From an uncultured Acidimicrobiales bacterium (GTDB taxonomy: Bacteria > Actinomycetota > Acidimicrobiia > Acidimicrobiales > SHLQ01): a stretch of DNA of 39,705 bases. The DNA is taken from assembly GCA_938084885.1 (NCBI GenBank), contig CALKGG010000041.1, forward strand, positions 1-39,705, given 5' to 3'. Both the position numbers and the translations under genes were made by a program. This document shows, one piece after another, positions 22,832 through 30,873 of this stretch (its first letter is position 1; each line of letters begins with the position of its first letter). Under the pieces are notes generated by a model. The model was not told the origin of the DNA, did not search any database, and worked only from the letters and a program-made list of their open reading frames with translations.

Positions 22832-23272
22832 GTGATCAAGAACCTCCTCTCGAAGACCCTTCCGTTCGTTGCAGCAGCTGCCCTGCTCTTCCCAGGTATC
22901 CGCAAGCTGGCCGATGCCGGCTGGCGCGACGAACTCACCACCACCTACCAACTGGGCGACCTCAACTTCGGCGGCTGGTTCTTCGTGATGGTCGGCCTGA
23001 TCGAGCTCGCGATGGCGGGGTTGATCCTGTGGCCAAAGACTCGGGTCCCGGCGGGACTTGCCATGGCTGGCTTCTTCGTTGGTGCCCTGGTATTCAACCT
23101 GGGCCTACGGGTCGACCAGGACCTTCTCCCGGCCGACCGGCCGACCCTCGGCACGCTGATCCCGCTCGACACCTCCCATCTTCTCATCGGCCTCGCTGTT
23201 GCGTGGCTGTGGCGGAGCGCAGGGAAAACAACCGACCTCTGGGTCAATCGCCGACCCAGCTCGAACGCATAG
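22832..23272 (+). CDS. DoxX-like membrane protein
   Basis: A 146-residue protein starting at GTG 22832. Four hydrophobic segments are visible (about residues 9-25, 47-66, 72-90 and 114-130), and the early FPGIRKLADAGWRDEL matches the DoxX family's short loop after TM1. DoxX/DoxD proteins were first seen with thiosulfate:quinone oxidoreductase, while many DoxX-like members take part in oxidative or thiol stress with unknown chemistry. Here it is the first gene of a MerR-controlled operon with a YHS protein and an F420-type nitroreductase. That points to a redox-stress or electrophile response at the membrane. Confidence 0.75.
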   Translation: MIKNLLSKTLPFVAAAALLFPGIRKLADAGWRDELTTTYQLGDLNFGGWFFVMVGLIELAMAGLILWPKTRVPAGLAMAGFFVGALVFNLGLRVDQDLLPADRPTLGTLIPLDTSHLLIGLAVAWLWRSAGKTTDLWVNRRPSSNA

Positions 23273-23285
23273 AAAGCAGGCAAGT

Positions 23286-23648
23286 ATGGAAACAACGATC
23301 TACACCGACAAGGCCGGACACGCTCTGCAAGGACACGACCCCGTTGCCTACTTCACCGTTGGTGCCCCCGCGAAGGGAAATCCGAATATCAGTCGTGATT
23401 GGAACGGGGCGACCTGGCTCTTCTCAAGCTCGGAACACCGCGACCAGTTCGACGCCGACCCGGACAGATACGCTCCAGCCTTCGGAGGGCACTGCGCAGT
23501 TGCACGGGTCTTTGGGGCAGAGCTCAAGGGGTCGGCCAAACGCTGGCGCATCGTGGACGACAGGTTGTACATCAACAAAAACCTGCTGGCGTCTTCGATG
23601 TTTGCGCCGCTCGCTAGCCGCATCCAGAAGCTCGACGGAACCACATGA
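23286..23648 (+). CDS. YHS domain-containing protein
   Basis: A 120-residue protein starting at ATG 23286, with an AGG-containing site upstream. LQGHDPVAYFTVGAPAKGNP and WLFSSSEHRDQFDADPDRYAPAFGGHCA form the YHS/TRASH-like fold seen in bacterial 'YHS_Yfer' proteins. The C-x-x-C zinc pair of classical TRASH domains is absent; only one Cys (GGHCAVA) remains. Such proteins are suspected metal or haem handling factors. There is no signal peptide. The stop overlaps the next start (ATGA at 23645), so it is made together with the nitroreductase. Confidence 0.75.
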   Translation: METTIYTDKAGHALQGHDPVAYFTVGAPAKGNPNISRDWNGATWLFSSSEHRDQFDADPDRYAPAFGGHCAVARVFGAELKGSAKRWRIVDDRLYINKNLLASSMFAPLASRIQKLDGTT

Positions 23649-24094
23649 CGTCGGCACACGCACGAAAAGATTTGCTGTCGAAGACCGTGAATGCGTTCCA
23701 CAAGACTCTGGTCGCGGTCTCGGGTGGTCGCCTCGGTAACTCGATAGGGAACATCCCTGTAGTGAAGCTCACCACAACCGGCCGTAAGTCAGGTCAAGCA
23801 CGAACGGTGATGCTCACCGCACCAATCCACGGCGACGGCCGCTATGTGTTGGTTGCGTCCAAGGGTGGCGACGACCGTGATCCGGACTGGTACCGCAACT
23901 TGGTCGCCAATCCGAATGTCACGCTTGAGCCTGTGGGTAGCAGCGGGCCGGTCCCGCTCGTCGCACGGACGGCGACGGCCGATGAGACGGCGGAGCTGTG
24001 GCCGAGAATCGTGATTGAAGCCGAGGGTTACGCGGCGTACAAAGACAAGACCAACCGCGACATCCCGGTCGTCATCTGTGAGCCCGTCGGCTAA
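23645..24094 (+). CDS. Deazaflavin (F420)-dependent nitroreductase family protein
   Basis: A 149-residue split-barrel protein of the DDN family. Family blocks are KLTTTGRKSGQARTVMLTAP and the strand YVLVASKGGDDRDPDWYRNL, then VANPNVTLE, which form the F420 phosphate and deazaflavin pocket. In mycobacteria such enzymes reduce quinones and activate nitroimidazoles. F420 use fits an actinobacterial host. There are no membrane segments, though an amphipathic N-terminal helix (LLSKTVNAFHKTLVAV) could touch the membrane as in Ddn. It is last in the MerR-controlled operon and is followed by a strong hairpin. Confidence 0.85.
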   Translation: MTSAHARKDLLSKTVNAFHKTLVAVSGGRLGNSIGNIPVVKLTTTGRKSGQARTVMLTAPIHGDGRYVLVASKGGDDRDPDWYRNLVANPNVTLEPVGSSGPVPLVARTATADETAELWPRIVIEAEGYAAYKDKTNRDIPVVICEPVG

Positions 24095-24150
24095 CGGCTC
24101 GGACGTTCGACGAAGCCAAATGAAGACCATGAGCACATCAGGACATGCGT

Positions 24151-24188
24151 TTCCGACGGACGACTGAGTCGAAGCTCGTCCGTCGGAA
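24151..24188. terminator. Strong hairpin, probable bidirectional terminator
   Basis: TTCCGACGGACGA (24151-24163) pairs perfectly over 13 bp with TCGTCCGTCGGAA (24176-24188) around a 12-base loop. It lies between the end of the nitroreductase operon and the end of the small minus-strand gene (stop at 24193), so it can serve both. U-tracts are poor on both sides. Confidence 0.65.
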
Positions 24189-24192
24189 TTAC

Positions 24193-24309
24193 CTAGATCA
24201 ATCCGTCAGACTTGCCCGACTTTTTGGCCTTCTTGTCCTGGCGCTTCTCTTTTGCTGACTTTGCGGCGGGAGTTTTCGATGCCCGACCGCCTTTGTCTTT
24301 ACCGGCCAC
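24193..24309 (-). CDS. 38-residue highly basic small protein
   Basis: GTG 24309 opens a frame of 38 codons reading VAGKDKGGRASKTPAAKSAK and ending KKSGKSDGLI, with 13 Lys/Arg-rich positions in the second half. GGAGAGAGG lies 5 bases ahead of the GTG on the minus strand, a near-ideal ribosome site. A 13-bp hairpin follows the stop. Both signals argue that this is a real gene, although it is below usual length cut-offs. Composition suggests an unfolded nucleic-acid- or ribosome-binding peptide. I do not recognise a named family. It converges on the nitroreductase operon. Confidence 0.6.
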   Translation of the reverse strand: MAGKDKGGRASKTPAAKSAKEKRQDKKAKKSGKSDGLI

Positions 24310-24379
24310 ACAGGCCTCTCTCCGACCAGACGGAATGTCGGTCGGGCCCCACTATTGCACAGTGGCGGAAGTCTTGATG

Positions 24380-24399
24380 AAAACTGCTGCTCGCAGCAG
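24380..24399 (-). terminator. Rho-independent terminator for the MDR oxidoreductase gene
   Basis: On the minus strand a CTGCTG/CAGCAG stem with a CGAG loop (24399-24384) is followed by TTTT (24383-24380). It lies about 93 bp beyond the stop of the 24492-25628 gene. The rest of the 24310-24491 gap shows no gene. Confidence 0.6.
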
Positions 24400-24491
24400 A
24401 GGTTGCAACATCGAGAAAAGCGTTGTCGACCAGCCCACCCCTGCGCATTGCGGAGTGCTTCGGTGGCCTTGGGCCAACGTCGTCGAATTGC

Positions 24492-25628
24492 TTACAGACT
24501 CGGGTTGACCAGCACCTTTTCACCAGTGGCCTTCTTCTCGTACGCCTTGGCGATCTCTGGGTCGATCATGTCCGTGAGCGAAATCTCGCTCGAGTACTCG
24601 CTATGGAAGATGCCGTTGCGCTCAGCAACCGTAAACATACGCATTTCGATCATGCGCTCCATCCCAACTTCTTCGAGATGTGGAGTGAGCAGCCAGCCGC
24701 CGAGGCCCCAGAAGAAGCCGTAGCCCGCACCGAGGACCGTTTCGCCAGTGTCGAGCCGGCCATAGATGTAGACCTGCTTGTGCACTGTCGAGCCGTACAC
24801 GCTGAACTCTGCGCCTCGCTTCGCGGCAGCCTGTTCCATTGCGGTGAGGATGTAGTTGGCCATCTTTCCGCCACCGATGGCATCAAAGCCGAGCGTCGCT
24901 CCGGTTTCGGCCAGCGCATCGACCAGGTTGGCCATGAAATCATCGGTGCTGCTGTCGACGACGTGTGCATCGGGCAGTCCAATGTCGGTGAGGATCTTCT
25001 TCTGGGCCTCGCTCCGCACAATCGCGACCAGAGGAACGTTCTCCTTCAGGCAGAGCTTTGCGAGCATCTGGCCGAGGTTGGATGCCGCTGCGGTATGGAC
25101 CAGAGCTTCGTGGCCCTCGGCGCGCATGGTGTTGAGGAAACCTTGTGCCGTCATTGGGTTGACGAACAGGCTTGCCCCTTCTTTTGCCGGCGCGCCTTCG
25201 GGTAGCGGCACGCACATCTTTGCTGGCATCACGCGGTGCGATCGATACATTTCGCCGCCAACGATGGTCACGGTCTTGCCCATCAACGCCTGGGCAGCGT
25301 CCAATGAGCCCGCAGCTACGACGGTGCCTGCGCCCTCGTTGCCCGCAGCAAGCTTCTTGCCCATACGTCCAGCAAACGCTCGCATCAACGCCGGATCCAC
25401 GTCGGCAACCAACGCTGGGTAGCCATCCACCTCTTCAGTCCGAACCGTGTCCATATCGCCTGGCGCAGTCAGCAATCCCAAGTCGGATGGGTTGATCGGC
25501 ACGGCCTCCATCTGAACGACCACCTCATGATCCGCCGGCTCTGGCACGTCATAGGGCTCGACCGAGAGCACAAGCTTTCCGTCTTCGGTCACGGTGGTGA
25601 AGAGTTGCTTTGCGTTGTCAATGCTCAT
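24492..25628 (-). CDS. MDR-family zinc-type alcohol dehydrogenase / quinone oxidoreductase-like
   Basis: A 378-residue protein with GAGGAA 8 bases ahead of ATG 25628. The N-terminal GroES-like fold contains VPINPSDLGLL and GNEGAGTVVAAG. The nucleotide fold follows, with HTAAASNLGQMLAKLC in place of the GxGxxG loop, as in quinone oxidoreductases. There are no structural-zinc cysteines and few catalytic metal ligands, so it is probably a zinc-free NADPH reductase. Insertions around residues 60-90 make it longer than the usual 325-residue QOR; this variant is seen in several actinobacteria and proteobacteria. Substrate unknown. It lies 98 bp behind the ECF sigma gene and might be transcribed with it. 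Confidence 0.82.
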   Translation of the reverse strand: MSIDNAKQLFTTVTEDGKLVLSVEPYDVPEPADHEVVVQMEAVPINPSDLGLLTAPGDMDTVRTEEVDGYPALVADVDPALMRAFAGRMGKKLAAGNEGAGTVVAAGSLDAAQALMGKTVTIVGGEMYRSHRVMPAKMCVPLPEGAPAKEGASLFVNPMTAQGFLNTMRAEGHEALVHTAAASNLGQMLAKLCLKENVPLVAIVRSEAQKKILTDIGLPDAHVVDSSTDDFMANLVDALAETGATLGFDAIGGGKMANYILTAMEQAAAKRGAEFSVYGSTVHKQVYIYGRLDTGETVLGAGYGFFWGLGGWLLTPHLEEVGMERMIEMRMFTVAERNGIFHSEYSSEISLTDMIDPEIAKAYEKKATGEKVLVNPSL

Positions 25629-25726
25629 CAGGGGTGTTCCTCTTTGCTACGGCGGCGGAGTTCGAGCTCCTTCGCGCACCCTAACCGAGGATTGCTACTT
25701 CTCGATTGACGGCCAACTCGGTTGCC

Positions 25727-26980
25727 CTAACAGTCGGCGATGCGGCGGTCGAGGTGACGGATTTCTGCGGGGTTGCGGGCGAGGCGGCGGGCCTCGGCGA
25801 ATGCTGTTCTTGCGGCCTCTTCGCTTCCCGCCAACAGGTGGAGTTCGGCCTCGGCCGCGTGGAACAGGTGGTAGGTGGCAAGGTCGTCGCCCTTCGGTAG
25901 GGCATCGAGGCCAGCTTGGGGGCTCTCTGCCATGCCGATTGCGACCGCTCGATTGAGCATCACGATCGGTGAAGGGTCGATGGTGGCCAGCCGGTCATAG
26001 AGCGCCGCGATGCGTGACCAGTTGGTCTCACCAGCGTCGGGGGCGTTGGTGTGGTAGCCAGCGATCATTGCCTGCATCTGGTAGCGGCCCGGCGCCTTCA
26101 AGGCCATGGCATGACGCAGCGCAGCGTTGCCTTGTTCGATATCTGGCCGATGCCATTTGGTGCGATCTTGGTCGGGGAGCAGTACGAGGTCGGCGTTCGC
26201 GTCGAGGCGCGTGTCGTGACGGGCATGGTGAAACAGTTCGAGTGCGAGCAAACCGTGAATCTCGGCGTGCTCGGGCAATAGCTCGACCAGTGAGCGGGTC
26301 AGTCGCATTGCCTCTTCGCAAAGGTCGACTCGCATTGGCTCGGGATCTTCGCCTCGACCCAAGTAGCCCTCGTTGAACACGAGGTAGAGCACGCTGAGGA
26401 CCGCATCGAGGCGATGTTCGAGCTGTTGTGGCAGGTGAAGGGGGATAGCGGCGTCGCGAATCTTGGCTTTCGCCCGAGAAATGCGTTGAGCCAGGGTCGG
26501 TGTTGGGATCAGGTACGCAGCGGCGATCTCGTCGGTGGTGAGGCCAGCGATCAGCCGCAGCGTCAACGCAACTTGTGCGTCGGTGCTCAGTGCTGGGTGA
26601 CAGCACAGGAACATCAGTCGAAGCTGATCTTCAGGCAGGTTCGGGTCGCTGCTCGGGTCGTCTATGAGGAAGGTGTCGTGCATGGTGGTGGTCTCGTTCG
26701 GATCGGCATGAAGCTCATGGGCCGCCACCCGTGTTCGGCGACGCTCGACGTCGAGTCGTCGGACTCGATCGATCGCCCGGCGGCTGGCTACCCGATTGAG
26801 CCAAGCGCCCGGGTTGTCCGGGATGCCCTGTACGGGCCATTGCTTGGCCGCTTCAGCGAGCGCATCAGCGACGGCGTCGTCGGCCAGGTGCAGGTCGCTG
26901 AAACGCCCAGCTAGTAGCGCCAGCACACGTGGTGCGTCTTGGCGAACTAGCTGGGCGAGTGCAGCTTCAATATTGGTCAT
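25727..26980 (-). CDS. ECF sigma factor with long C-terminal TPR-like extension (ECF42/DUF6596 type)
   Basis: A 417-residue protein. Region 2 (residues about 10-75) and region 4 (about 115-180, including GLTTDEIAAAYLIPTPTLAQRI) are those of an ECF sigma factor. The rest (about 190-415) is the helical extension of the DGPF-linked group, with LYLVFNEGYL and repeated Ala-rich helices such as ALYDRLATIDPSPIVMLNRAVAI. No anti-sigma gene is present. In this group the C-terminal extension itself controls activity. It is 15 bp behind a YCII/DGPF gene, the hallmark partner. It probably switches on a small stress regulon from its own operon promoter. Confidence 0.88.
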   Translation of the reverse strand: MTNIEAALAQLVRQDAPRVLALLAGRFSDLHLADDAVADALAEAAKQWPVQGIPDNPGAWLNRVASRRAIDRVRRLDVERRRTRVAAHELHADPNETTTMHDTFLIDDPSSDPNLPEDQLRLMFLCCHPALSTDAQVALTLRLIAGLTTDEIAAAYLIPTPTLAQRISRAKAKIRDAAIPLHLPQQLEHRLDAVLSVLYLVFNEGYLGRGEDPEPMRVDLCEEAMRLTRSLVELLPEHAEIHGLLALELFHHARHDTRLDANADLVLLPDQDRTKWHRPDIEQGNAALRHAMALKAPGRYQMQAMIAGYHTNAPDAGETNWSRIAALYDRLATIDPSPIVMLNRAVAIGMAESPQAGLDALPKGDDLATYHLFHAAEAELHLLAGSEEAARTAFAEARRLARNPAEIRHLDRRIADC

Positions 26981-26994
26981 CTCCGTGTGTTCGA

Positions 26995-27354
26995 TTACGC
27001 CCCTGGGCGGAAGGCGATCGGACGGACTTCGAAGTGGCCGTACGGCATTGGAATTCTGTCGGCGATAGCCAGAGCTTCATCGAGGTCGGCAGCTTCGACG
27101 AGGTAATACCCACCGAGCTGTTCTTTCGTCTCGGCGTATGGGCCATCGGTCATCGAGTTGCCCTCAGGCGACTTGTGCAACATGGTTGCGGTCGCGGTAG
27201 GGGCGAGGCTGGCGCCTCCGATGAAGTGCCCGCCTTCGGTGAGCTCGGCATTGAAGGCCATCCATTCGCCCATCATCTCGTCGAACTCGGGCGAGCCAGG
27301 CGCAAAGTCCGGGGCAGCGCTCTCGTCTGAGTAAAGCATGATCATGTATTCCAT
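26995..27354 (-). CDS. YCII/DGPF-domain protein
   Basis: A 119-residue protein whose opening MEYMIMLYSDESA and later TDGPYAETKEQLGGYYLVEA, then ADLDEAL, are diagnostic of the DGPF (YCII-like) family. The DGPF motif appears as DGPY. These single-domain ferredoxin-like-fold proteins sit next to ECF42-type sigma factors across actinobacteria and proteobacteria. Their biochemical role is unknown, with catalysis on small molecules or sensing both proposed. The gene lies between an SRPBCC gene (80 bp upstream) and the sigma factor (15 bp downstream). Confidence 0.88.
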   Translation of the reverse strand: MEYMIMLYSDESAAPDFAPGSPEFDEMMGEWMAFNAELTEGGHFIGGASLAPTATATMLHKSPEGNSMTDGPYAETKEQLGGYYLVEAADLDEALAIADRIPMPYGHFEVRPIAFRPGA

Positions 27355-27433
27355 GGTTTTTCTTTCTGTTGGTTTGCGACGTTAGTCGTTGGTTGTTGGT
27401 GGTTTGAAAGTTGAGTAGTTGAACGGGTGCGGC

Positions 27434-27901
27434 TTACGCCGTGGCGAGGCGGTCGAGGTTGTCGAGGGTGATTTCCATGCCGTTGGTGATGTTGGCGGCT
27501 CGATCGGTTACGCCGTTCTTCTTCTGGGCTCGGCGGATGAACCATGGTGATGCCTTGTCTTGGCGCACCGACTCGACGACTCGGGTGCCGCCATCGACTT
27601 GGTGGAACTCGTAGCGCCATGTCGGACCAAAGCCCATTGGCACCTTGAATTCGAAGACCTGGCCCGGCTCGGCTGCGGTGACTGTTGGCTTGGTCGTCCA
27701 CTTGCTCTTGCCGAGTTCGTTCTGGCCCTTGAAGCGAGCTCCGACCTCTGGGCCCTCGGTCTTGCCGACCCACTCGGCGCCCTTGCACTCCGGGCTCAGT
27801 TCGCCGATGCGGCTGACGTCGGTGACGATGTCGTAGAGGGTCTCGGGCGATGCGGCGATGGTGCGCTCGACGGTGATGGTGATTGGCTGATGCTTGCTCA
27901 T
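27434..27901 (-). CDS. SRPBCC (START-like) family protein
   Basis: A 155-residue protein starting at ATG 27901, with GAGGAG 6 bases upstream. The longer frame to 28024 overlaps the divergent promoter and is rejected. Features are TVERTIAASPETLYDIVTDV at the entrance strand and helix, RIGELSPECKGAEWVG, and WRYEFHQVDGGTRVVESV, the helix-grip fold of polyketide cyclase/SRPBCC proteins, which bind hydrophobic ligands. This family is often found in ECF42-DGPF operons. Here it is the first gene, followed by YCII and the sigma factor, so it could supply the ligand-sensing step. This is inference from arrangement. Confidence 0.85.
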   Translation of the reverse strand: MSKHQPITITVERTIAASPETLYDIVTDVSRIGELSPECKGAEWVGKTEGPEVGARFKGQNELGKSKWTTKPTVTAAEPGQVFEFKVPMGFGPTWRYEFHQVDGGTRVVESVRQDKASPWFIRRAQKKNGVTDRAANITNGMEITLDNLDRLATA

Positions 27902-28050
27902 GATGGGTCTCCTCGTGGATTGTTTTGAACCGGCTTTTCCGATCCTTTGCCCACGTGTCGCAGCGCTCGACAGAATTCGACACAGAAATCCAGAATTTCT
28001 TCGAAATCTTGGCTGACGTATCATCAGACCAAACCGATTGGGGATCGCTG

Positions 28051-28809
28051 ATGGACATGGCTGAATTTGGTCTAGCTGGGAAGGTCGCGCTCGTCACCGG
28101 TGCATCTCGGGGAATTGGTCGCGACCTTGCAGCCGCGCTCGTTGCGGCTGGCGCCCGAGTCGCAGTGGGCACTCGGAACCAGCAAGACGCTGACGCAGTA
28201 GTCGACTCGATTGGGTCAGCGGATGCGCTTGGCGTTGTCCTCGACGTCACGAACATCGACCACATTGGTGCAGCGATGGAAACGGTTCGAGCGCACTTCG
28301 GTTCGCTGGACATTGTGGTGAACAACGCCGGACTGGGCGCCAATCATCGTGCCGAAGACGTTACCGAGCACGACTGGGATTCGATGATGGACGTCAATCT
28401 CAAAGGCCTGTTCTTTTGCTGCCAAGCAGCGGGCCGCATCATGTTGGATCAAGGTGCAGGTCGGATCATCAACATTGGCTCCCAGGCCGGCGTCGTCGGC
28501 ATTCGCGACCACGCGGTCTATTCGGCGTCCAAGGGCGGAGTCCATATGTTGACCAAAGTGCTCGCACTCGAATGGTCGAATCGCGGCGTGACGGTCAACG
28601 CCGTGGCGCCCACCTTCATTCGAACGCCAGGAACCGCAGAGCGCCTCGACGATCCCGAGATTTCTGCCGACATCCTGGCCCGCATTCCAATCGGACGGGT
28701 CGGCACCACCAGCGATGTCGCTGCGGCGGTGATCTATCTGGCTTCTGAAGCCGGCGCAATGGTGACAGGCCACGTCCTCGTTATCGACGGGGGATGGACC
28801 GCGCAGTAA
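28051..28809 (+). CDS. Short-chain dehydrogenase/reductase
   Basis: A 252-residue classical SDR starting at ATG 28051 (GGGGAT nearby) or ATG 28057. The motifs are complete: VALVTGASRGIGRDLA (TGxxxGIG), VVNNAGLGAN, Ser in INIGSQAGVVG, YSASK, and the C-terminal VTGHVLVIDGGWTAQ. Thr/Arg in VGTRNQQD after the second strand suggests NADPH. It is close to 3-oxoacyl-ACP reductase or gluconate dehydrogenase-type SDRs. It is divergent from the SRPBCC-YCII-sigma operon across about 150 bp. The frame extends upstream to 27925, but those residues are not SDR-like. Confidence 0.88.
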   Translation: MDMAEFGLAGKVALVTGASRGIGRDLAAALVAAGARVAVGTRNQQDADAVVDSIGSADALGVVLDVTNIDHIGAAMETVRAHFGSLDIVVNNAGLGANHRAEDVTEHDWDSMMDVNLKGLFFCCQAAGRIMLDQGAGRIINIGSQAGVVGIRDHAVYSASKGGVHMLTKVLALEWSNRGVTVNAVAPTFIRTPGTAERLDDPEISADILARIPIGRVGTTSDVAAAVIYLASEAGAMVTGHVLVIDGGWTAQ

Positions 28810-28916
28810 CCGGTCGCCGTCGACTGGCGATTACTTCAGGACGCCACTTCGGATCAGGCCCGTACCTGTTCGCACCAGCCGTTCCATCGATGGCCAACAT
28901 CACCAAGTCCCAGCCT

Positions 28917-28980
28917 GTGACATGACGAACGGGGTCAGACCCCACTCCGTAACATGACGAACGGGGTCAGACCCCACGCC
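28917..28980. repeat. Two tandem 32-bp units with GGGGTCAGACCCC palindrome
   Basis: Units 28917-28948 and 28949-28980 differ at 2 of 32 positions. Each carries the 13-bp perfect palindrome GGGGTCAGACCCC preceded by CATGACGAAC. The gap 28810-29078 holds no gene beyond this. The same GGTCAGACCCC core appears near 5490 and 6275, so it looks like a REP-type family in this genome. Confidence 0.85.
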
Positions 28981-29078
28981 CATCGAATGTCGAGCGCCGC
29001 GGAAATCGGCCTGCTCGTGCGAGTAACTAACCTGACCGATACGCCGCACCTTCGCTAGCAACGATCGCTCGGTCCAAA

Positions 29079-30785
29079 TCACTTCGCTTCTGACCAGCGC
29101 GTGATGACTTGGGTGTCGGCTACGAAGCGAACGTTCGGTTCTGGCGACCAATAGTGCGCCGCTTCGCCAACCGCGTTCGTAACCATGCGTGCCGCTTCGT
29201 CAGCTCGCTCTGTTGGCACGTGGACGAGCAGCTCGTCGTGCAGGCACAGCACAACCTCAGCGCCGAGTGCTCGAGCGTGTCGGCGGACCGTGATCGCCCA
29301 CACCTTGAAGAACTCGGCGGCTGAACCTTGGATCAGTGCGTTGCGGGCGTAGCGGCCCCGTGCAGCAGCGACCGAAACAGCACGATCGAGATTGCCATCT
29401 TGGCCCTGGTCGGCCGACATCCGGACCCGTCGTCCGCCGCTGGTGAAGACGTCTTCTGATCGCTTTCCCGACTCGGCCGCTTGCTCCAGTAGCCCCATCG
29501 CGACGGGGTAGTTCTTCTGAAGACCGGCAAGAGCACTAGCGGACTCGCCGGTTGTTGCGCCGTACATTGCGCCGAGAACCGCAAGCTTTGCCAGCTCTCT
29601 GGTGATACCAAGCCGGTCAGCGATGGGCGAGTAGAGGTCGTTGCCTTGCGTGGCTTCGATCAGCGCTCGATCTCCCGAAACCGCGGCGAGCACTCTTGGT
29701 TCGATCTGGCCGAGGTCAGCGCGAACAAAGCGGTAGCCGTCCTCGGCAGCCACAAGAGATCGCATCGTCAGCGGCAGGTTGTGCAGCCCAGCCGATGCGG
29801 TCATCCGCCCAGCTGCACCGTCAGAGCTCGACCACGAACCACGCAGTCGCCCGCCGCCCACGTGTTCGTCGAGCCACCGATACCCGTATGTCGTCGCGAT
29901 CCGCTCGGCCTTTCTCCATGTGAGCAGCGCATCGATGAGCGGTTCGGTCTCGCGGAGCTGTTCGAGCCGCCACGCCCGAGTGTCGGGAAGGTCGAAGCCC
30001 TCAAGTTCGAGCATGCGTTTGACGTCAGCCGGATTGCGCAGGTTCACCTCTCGACGTGGCGTGAGATGATCGAGCACAACGGCATCGCGCGCTGCCCGAA
30101 TCTCGTCTTCGTGCGCCCATGAAGTTGGCGGGGGACCAGCAGACGTTGCGATGAGGTCGGCGGCTGCAGGCTCGTCGATTGGCAGGCCGGCCGTCGACAT
30201 CTCGGCGCATAACAGTTCTGCAGCCGATTCGGAGCGGGCGGTCGACATCAGTCGAGACGGATTGGGTCGTGCCTCGATCCGTTGTTCTTGCAAGCGCGCT
30301 GCACCGAGGGCGAGCGCTGCCCACTCGGCGAGCCGCTCTGGTGTTTGGCCAAAGCCGCCATCGATCCATTCGGGACGCAGGTGCCCGTCGGGCATGACAG
30401 CGTGTTGCTGGTCGCCCTCATCGGCAGGTGCATCCAGAAGACCGAGTTGGCCCATCTTCGGAAGTGTTTCGAGCGGCAAGCCGTGGAGCTCGGCCCAGGT
30501 TTCGGCAATTGACGTTCGCCACCTTCCGGTAAATAGGCGCTGGACCACGAGTATGTCCCAGCAGCGGTCGATGTCGATTCCGGCGCTCGCCACAAGCGCT
30601 GTTGTTTCCTCACCCCACCAGACCCAACGAGGCCCGGTAGATGCCGCGAACTCGCACAATCGTGTGAGCGGGTCGACGGTTGCAATAGCCCACCGGTCGT
30701 CACCTCGGGCCAGACCGAGCCCGATGCCCGGGGAGATGGCCAGGCCGACGAGATCGTGTTGCTCAAAATCGATCGGCGTCTTCAC
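29079..30785 (-). CDS. Bifunctional 3'-5' exonuclease / DNA polymerase A-type protein
   Basis: A 568-residue family A polymerase without the 5' nuclease domain, the short form common in actinobacteria beside full-length PolA. The N-terminal 190 residues occupy the place of the proofreading domain but keep few of its acidic metal ligands (AISPGIGLGLARGDD, WWGEET), so nuclease activity is doubtful. Palm motif A is RADLGQIEPRVLAAV with Asp357. Finger motif B is TRELAKLAVLGAMYG. Motif C is CLHDELLVHVP with Asp517. The two catalytic aspartates are therefore intact. It probably works in repair or translesion synthesis. It stands alone, with repeats behind its stop and a relic-filled gap before its start. 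Confidence 0.88.
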   Translation of the reverse strand: MKTPIDFEQHDLVGLAISPGIGLGLARGDDRWAIATVDPLTRLCEFAASTGPRWVWWGEETTALVASAGIDIDRCWDILVVQRLFTGRWRTSIAETWAELHGLPLETLPKMGQLGLLDAPADEGDQQHAVMPDGHLRPEWIDGGFGQTPERLAEWAALALGAARLQEQRIEARPNPSRLMSTARSESAAELLCAEMSTAGLPIDEPAAADLIATSAGPPPTSWAHEDEIRAARDAVVLDHLTPRREVNLRNPADVKRMLELEGFDLPDTRAWRLEQLRETEPLIDALLTWRKAERIATTYGYRWLDEHVGGGRLRGSWSSSDGAAGRMTASAGLHNLPLTMRSLVAAEDGYRFVRADLGQIEPRVLAAVSGDRALIEATQGNDLYSPIADRLGITRELAKLAVLGAMYGATTGESASALAGLQKNYPVAMGLLEQAAESGKRSEDVFTSGGRRVRMSADQGQDGNLDRAVSVAAARGRYARNALIQGSAAEFFKVWAITVRRHARALGAEVVLCLHDELLVHVPTERADEAARMVTNAVGEAAHYWSPEPNVRFVADTQVITRWSEAK

Positions 30786-30873
30786 AAACGCTGTCTACTC
30801 CGTCTCGCCGCTTATTGTCGCACCAACGATCGTTGGTCACGGAATCGATTCAGTGTCCTGCCCGATTACACGG

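Noticed and set aside
28917..28980. Short CRISPR remnant
   Set aside because: The two units are contiguous and nearly identical over their whole length, with a palindromic core; there is no spacer variation and there are no cas genes.
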